NCBI GenBank assembly: GCA_030041195.1
Contig: JASHOI010000771.1
Span: 1 to 13,979, forward strand
Source of the DNA: Streptosporangiaceae bacterium
GTDB lineage: Bacteria > Actinomycetota > Actinomycetes > Streptosporangiales > Streptosporangiaceae
Reading direction: 5' to 3'
DNA: 13,979 bases
Part shown: piece after piece, positions 13,623 through 13,979 of the stretch
Position numbering within the stretch: position 1 is the first letter of the stretch
Layout of the letters: every line of letters begins with the position of its first letter
Made by a program: the position numbers and the translations under genes
Notes under the pieces: model-generated
What the model saw: the letters and a program-made list of their open reading frames with translations, nothing else
Told to the model about the DNA's origin: nothing
The model's database searches: none

Positions 13623-13979
13623 ATGCGTTTCGTCATGGGCCTGACCGTCGTCGGGGCGGCATTGCTCGTCTCCGGCCTGCTGCTCGCCGTTGTCGGCTCG
13701 GCCCTGCACCTGAAGTCGCCGCATCAAGGCCACGGGTTCACCGAGGTCGGCGAGATCCTCGCGATCTGCGGGCTGGCGTTCGGCGTGGCGCTGCTGGCCA
13801 TACTCGCGGTTGACCTGGCCGATCGCGCTGGCCGCCGCGGTTCGGACGCGGCGGCCGATGCCACGACTGGCTTGCTGGCCATCGCCCCGGCCCGCCCACA
13901 GGTGGGTGCCGCGGTCGGCCCGCACGCGGGTGCGGTGGCTGAACCGCTGGCCGGTGCCCTCGTCGGCCCGCAGGCTGGC
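13623..13979 (+). CDS. Two-helix membrane protein with octapeptide-repeat tail (cut by window edge)
   Basis: The frame stays open to the right edge, so the C-terminus is missing; 119 residues are visible. Two membrane helices are at about 5-27 and 43-65, joined by a short His/Gly loop (HLKSPHQGHGFTEVGE). After a charged stretch (DLADRAGRRGSD), an Ala/Pro/Gly-rich tail begins that becomes a regular eight-residue repeat at 95-118. ATG 13623 is preceded by AGGAA about five bases upstream; an in-frame GTG at 13593 is a longer alternative with a poorer ribosome site. No family is recognised. Upstream, 13441-13592 shows no gene, only GC-rich sequence with an isolated TTATACC at 13540-13546 that might be part of a promoter. 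Confidence 0.6.
   Translation, partial: MRFVMGLTVVGAALLVSGLLLAVVGSALHLKSPHQGHGFTEVGEILAICGLAFGVALLAILAVDLADRAGRRGSDAAADATTGLLAIAPARPQVGAAVGPHAGAVAEPLAGALVGPQAG
13905..13976 (+). repeat. Three tandem 24-bp units coding GAxVxPxA octapeptides
   Basis: Within the edge-truncated membrane protein, three consecutive octapeptides read GAAVGPHA, GAVAEPLA and GALVGPQA, and a fourth unit starts with G at the last codon. The DNA units are diverged at the third base but keep the 24-bp period. The array probably continues past the window. Confidence 0.6.

Noticed and set aside
13600..13640. A tRNA-like D-arm word (TAGCTCAG) preceded by a GGGCTCGG acceptor-like run.
   Set aside because: No anticodon arm, T-arm or pairing acceptor 3' strand follows at tRNA spacing, and the bases encode the start region of a membrane protein.

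Overview
The window is high-GC DNA from an actinobacterium, most likely a filamentous actinomycete. The grounds are the strong G/C bias at third codon positions, GTG starts, a type VII secretion-type WXG pair, a SnoaL-tailed ECF sigma factor, a TrpB2-type tryptophan synthase and a FrnE-type DsbA relic. I see no rRNA, tRNA, CRISPR array, insertion sequence or phage module. Species cannot be assigned from the sequence alone.

Layout. (1) 1-3590, minus strand: a three-gene operon read as DeoR regulator, then APC-superfamily permease, then a FGGY (glycerol-kinase-like) kinase that runs off the left edge. It looks like a catabolic uptake-and-phosphorylation cassette for an unidentified substrate. 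The 114-bp divergent spacer holds a good TTGACA promoter for the operon, a palindrome over that promoter, and a probable leaderless promoter for the plus-strand alpha/beta hydrolase at 3705-4544. (2) 4545-4791: a convergent spacer with GATCCGG direct repeats and an AT-rich inverted repeat whose two arms are themselves near-palindromes. (3) 4792-7410, minus strand: a phosphoesterase (phospholipase C/acid phosphatase superfamily) without a visible signal peptide, and upstream of it an ECF sigma factor with a C-terminal SnoaL-like domain. (4) 7674-9485, plus strand: a small WXG100/EspC-like protein followed six bases later by a 498-residue WXG-type protein with a glycine-zipper segment and a His/Glu-rich tail. 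These are probable type VII secretion substrates, but no secretion machinery lies in the window. (5) 9489-11111, minus strand: an unknown soluble protein and an unknown four-helix membrane protein, convergent to the WXG pair. (6) 11223-13092, minus strand: a stand-alone TrpB2 tryptophan synthase beta chain and, upstream, a small membrane protein resembling the superinfection-immunity family, with a GAAC-N4-GTTC palindrome just ahead of it. (7) 13156-13440, plus strand: a decayed FrnE/DsbA-family oxidoreductase that keeps its CPWC site but carries nonsense codons and two internal deletions. (8) 13623 to the right edge, plus strand: the start of a two-helix membrane protein entering an octapeptide repeat at the boundary.

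Functionally this is a patchwork of short independent units rather than one pathway. The points most worth attention are the permease/kinase operon with an altered glycerol-site residue, the paired GATC-centred palindromes, the WXG pair with its glycine-zipper protein, and the readable FrnE fossil.
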